64,000 bases of DNA from Mycolicibacterium sp. ND9-15 (GTDB lineage Bacteria > Actinomycetota > Actinomycetes > Mycobacteriales > Mycobacteriaceae), in NCBI RefSeq assembly GCF_035918395.1, contig NZ_CP142362.1, forward strand, positions 1,525,501-1,589,500, written 5' to 3'. Position numbers and translations under genes: made by a program. A model generated the notes under the pieces. That model worked only from the letters and a program-made list of their open reading frames with translations. It did no database searches and was not told where the DNA came from. Below, in pieces: positions 62,228 through 64,000 of this stretch; the stretch's first letter is position 1, and every line of letters begins with the position of its first letter.

Positions 62228-62481
62228 AACTCGTCGAGGTCGTCGGTGGTTTCACCGACGAGCTCCGCGAGGTCATCACGCAGACCGGGGTCCGCCTGGC
62301 TGGTCTGGAGCCGCTTGACCAATTCCGCGCTCGACACCCACCGCCGACGTTTCGGCTCGACAGCGGAGATCACCGCGACGGCTCGTCCATTTACCGTGAT
62401 CGTCACCTCTTCGCCTGCTTGGACCCGACGGAGTACGCCGGCCGTGTCGTTTCGCAGTTCGCGGGACGCCACCCTAGACAT
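62224..62481 (-). CDS. vapB: Phd/VapB-type antitoxin
   Basis: An 85-residue antitoxin: MSRVASRELRNDTAGVLRRV and VTITVNGRAVAVISAVEPKR, then a toxin-binding tail (DPGLRDDLAELVGETTDD). I chose the ATG at 62481, since the palindrome TGCTACGAGCGTAGCA overlaps it and longer starts would run through the operator. Same antitoxin-first layout as the two modules at 45 and 50 kb. Confidence 0.82.
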   Translation of the reverse strand: MSRVASRELRNDTAGVLRRVQAGEEVTITVNGRAVAVISAVEPKRRRWVSSAELVKRLQTSQADPGLRDDLAELVGETTDDLDEL

Positions 62482-62496
62482 GCTACGAGCGTAGCA
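62481..62496. promoter_or_regulatory. operator palindrome TGCTACGAGCGTAGCA
   Basis: A perfect inverted repeat (TGCTACG-AG-CGTAGCA) covering the antitoxin start, with a further TGCTACA half-site upstream on the minus strand. Occupancy by VapBC would block both promoter and ribosome access. The TGCTA core is shared with the operator at 45389-45402. Confidence 0.65.
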
Positions 62497-62556
62497 TTTA
62501 TGTAGCACATCAAGATCCAGACTGTGGCGGAGGCGCCGACAGGTAATCCATAGTGG

Positions 62557-63282
62557 TCATGCGGCTGTTTCCCAGTCGTAACGGCCGTCGAGCAGCGCCG
62601 TCACGCTTCTCGACTGCCACGCCCGGCCGTCAGAAGTGCGTTGACCCGACGAATTCAGCACACGCGCGGTCGCTGCGCGAGTCACGCCGCACCCATCGAC
62701 CAGCCAAGACACATAGCCGATGACGGCCTTGCGGCGCTCGGCCCACGGCAGCCCCGCCTGGGGAAGCGTTGGTGGCCAATCATTTTCATGCGGGGCCACC
62801 GGCACAGTAGTTGCGGCCTGCTCGACCACCCGCTCGAGACTTTCCACCCCGGCAGAGGCCAGCGCCGCGCGATCGAGAGCATCGACGACCTGCACCTCGC
62901 GCCGCAACGCGTGGTCGATTTCGCTTATGCCGCCCGTGTCTGGGACGGCCCAGAAATCCCGACCCACCAGCAGGTGGAGTCCGTGCCGTTGCAGTACCAG
63001 GCTCAGCCGACGGTAGTGCTGCTCGCGTCCGAGATCCGCCAGGGGATCGGGCATCCATATTGGCAAGCGGGTCGAGACCGCCCGCGCCACCGCTGCGACG
63101 ACCGCTTCAACCTCGGCTAAGTCATCGTGCGAGGCGGGCTCGCCGGCCGGGAACGCGAACATCGCGGCGATGGTGGCCGAACGCGGTTCGCCGTGGGCGG
63201 TCGATCGTTCACAGCGGCGGACGGTTTCGTCGTCGCCGAGCACGAGAACCGCTGTGGCGGTCGTGTTGTCGGGTCGAATCAT
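62557..63282 (-). CDS. hypothetical protein with recombinase-like C-terminal helix-turn-helix
   Basis: A 241-residue protein. The C-terminal ~50 residues (GVTRAATARVLNSSGQRTSD, then WQSRSVTALLDGRYDW) resemble the recombinase-domain helix-turn-helix of serine recombinases, but no resolvase catalytic domain is present. The first ~100 residues (VLVLGDDETVRRCERSTAHG) are unassigned. AGGAGC lies six bases before the ATG. It is the only intact gene behind leader copy D, 120 bases after the pseudogene there. Confidence 0.55.
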   Translation of the reverse strand: MIRPDNTTATAVLVLGDDETVRRCERSTAHGEPRSATIAAMFAFPAGEPASHDDLAEVEAVVAAVARAVSTRLPIWMPDPLADLGREQHYRRLSLVLQRHGLHLLVGRDFWAVPDTGGISEIDHALRREVQVVDALDRAALASAGVESLERVVEQAATTVPVAPHENDWPPTLPQAGLPWAERRKAVIGYVSWLVDGCGVTRAATARVLNSSGQRTSDGRAWQSRSVTALLDGRYDWETAA

Positions 63283-63402
63283 GGTCAGCTCCTCTCGGCA
63301 GGCGAGACGCCGGGCCTCGCTGATACGCCGGCATGTTTGCAGTTGATTCGACGGTATCGGGAGCTGCCGACAATTCTGCTCGTCGGCTGCGCAGTCGCGG
63401 CG

Positions 63403-63534
63403 ACGTCATCGGGATGACTAGACCCCCAGATGCGGCACTCCAGCCACTTGTCCGGCGTCGCAGATGAGATGACCAGGTGCGTACGCCGCGCACTCGTCGT
63501 CGATCGGGGAAAGATCCCAGGCATAGCCGGACAT
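63403..63534 (-). pseudogene. internally deleted copy of the 195-residue leader-linked gene
   Basis: It opens MSGYAWDLSPIDDECAAYAP, as in the gene at 59351-59938. After GHL about 260 bases of the parent are missing, and it resumes out of frame at TPDKWLECRIWGSSHPDDV. Start region and ribosome-binding site are intact, so a short 37-residue product is possible but unlikely to work. Confidence 0.75.
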
Positions 63535-63567
63535 GGAGACTCCCGAACGTCGGGCCTCCGGACGGGA

Positions 63568-63675
63568 GGCGCTCTTGCCGACACCGGTTGGTGTCAGCCG
63601 CTTCGTCATCCGAGCCACCCACGACCGTGGGGTTGGCGTGTCGTCCAGTCGAAGTTTGGCGACGACATCTCGTGA
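63568..63675 (-). ncRNA. candidate structured leader, copy D
   Basis: On the minus strand: P1 is GTCGTC (63661-63666) with GACGAC (63640-63645). P2 is CCCACG-GT-CGTGGG (63618-63631), with a changed loop. P3 is GCTGACACC-AACC-GGTGTCGGC (63577-63598), nine pairs including one U-G, and lacks the mismatch of copy B. It belongs to the same duplication as copy B, so the two are not independent. Confidence 0.5.
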
Positions 63676-63948
63676 AGCTGTGTTGAATACCGCGGCCTAC
63701 CGACACATCCCAGCATCGGTTCGGCCGAGGATGTGCCGGCCCTTTTGGCGACTGTCAGCGATCAGGCAGCGGCGCGGCGGACGACGGCTCGCTCGGTCAC
63801 GTGAGCATTTCGTCGTGTCCTCCTTCGGCCGCACCGTCGCCCGCAGACCGGTCATGACCGACGGCATGTCGGTCACTACCGGGATGCTTCGACCCGAGCG
63901 CAGCCGCGAGCAGGCGTAGCCTGCTGCAAGAGGTACTGGAGGTGCACG

Positions 63949-64000
63949 ATGGCGGGATTGGCCGAACTTCCGCGTGACCTGGTGACGCTCGAAGAGTGGG
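63949..64000 (+). CDS. Uma2-family protein, N-terminal part (runs off the right edge)
   Basis: The first 17 codons, MAGLAELPRDLVTLEEW, match the start of the Uma2-like gene at 54104 (LPPGLLTLEQWDAL). GGAGGT lies six bases before the ATG. The catalytic part is outside the window. Confidence 0.65.
   Translation, partial: MAGLAELPRDLVTLEEW

Larger units (their letters stand above)
63403..63770. repeat. duplicated segment, partner of 59549-60176
   Basis: The sequence matches 59549-60176 at about 90% by eye, with about 260 bases deleted. It spans part of the hypothetical gene, leader, promoter region and a further ~90 bases ending GATCAGGCAGC. After that the two sequences have nothing in common. 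From 63771 to the Uma2 start I see no gene, only a short open stretch ending at 63919. Confidence 0.8.

Noticed and set aside
63533..63919. 128-residue plus-strand frame crossing leader copy D
   Set aside because: It runs antisense through the leader and duplicated promoter. Only the last ~35 codons are outside the duplication, and they match nothing I know.

Overview
The window looks like a piece of a fast-growing mycobacterial chromosome (Mycobacterium/Mycolicibacterium). It is GC-rich, uses many GTG starts, and has tightly overlapping genes. It carries the mycobacterial recC-recB-recD order, a WXG/EspC-like ESX substrate cassette, an LppP/LprE-type exported protein, a FadD-type adenylating enzyme, an F420-type luciferase-like oxidoreductase and many toxin-antitoxin (TA) pairs. 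The genus call is my inference from these families; I ran no database search.

Layout. 1-2.6 kb: start of a haloalkane dehalogenase, a small secreted protein, an sseB-like rhodanese with an HD phosphohydrolase, and an exported LppP/LprE-like protein. 2.7-10.9 kb: recC-recB-recD with overlapping ends. 11-18.7 kb: a DASS anion transporter, then an ESX-type cassette (EspC-like protein, 763-aa partner, lipoprotein), then an SRPBCC protein and a sulfatase. 18.8-25.9 kb: a FadD-like ligase, palindromic intergenic repeats, a dead intradiol dioxygenase gene, a Nudix/winged-helix regulator divergent from an ADP-ribosylglycohydrolase-phosphatase fusion, a flavin amine oxidase and an ERCC4-Lsr2-like fusion. 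26-32.2 kb: a Doc-type TA pair split by a two-frame IS5-like element, a DUF2293 protein, a large SEC-C protein and an XRE/nucleotidyltransferase pair. 32.2-39 kb: a five-gene minus-strand unit headed by a quinol-type NO reductase, followed by a zinc-ribbon membrane protein, a slipin, a small membrane protein and an AAA/TPR ATPase. 39-43.7 kb: cyanase, a membrane protein, an LLM oxidoreductase, gene debris and a NERD-helicase protein.

44-64 kb is accessory in character. It has three intact vapBC-like modules and one with a frameshifted toxin gene, pseudogenes, a DUF4407 protein, a ThDP enzyme, a glutamate-cysteine-ligase-like protein, a LipO-like hydrolase, Uma2 and HNH nucleases, and prfC. 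Downstream of prfC lies a 2.7-kb segment of unrecognised genes that ends in a second, diverged copy of the prfC 3' end.

The most unusual signal is a ~105-bp element present four times on the minus strand (41.9, 60.0, 61.1 and 63.6 kb). Each copy sits between a promoter-like sequence and an unrecognised gene or its remnant. All copies fold into the same three hairpins, and several differences between copies keep the pairing. I propose a structured RNA leader (or a transcribed structured repeat) tied to a small unnamed gene family. A translated-segment explanation is not excluded, because one frame reads through part of it and some differences between two copies are synonymous.
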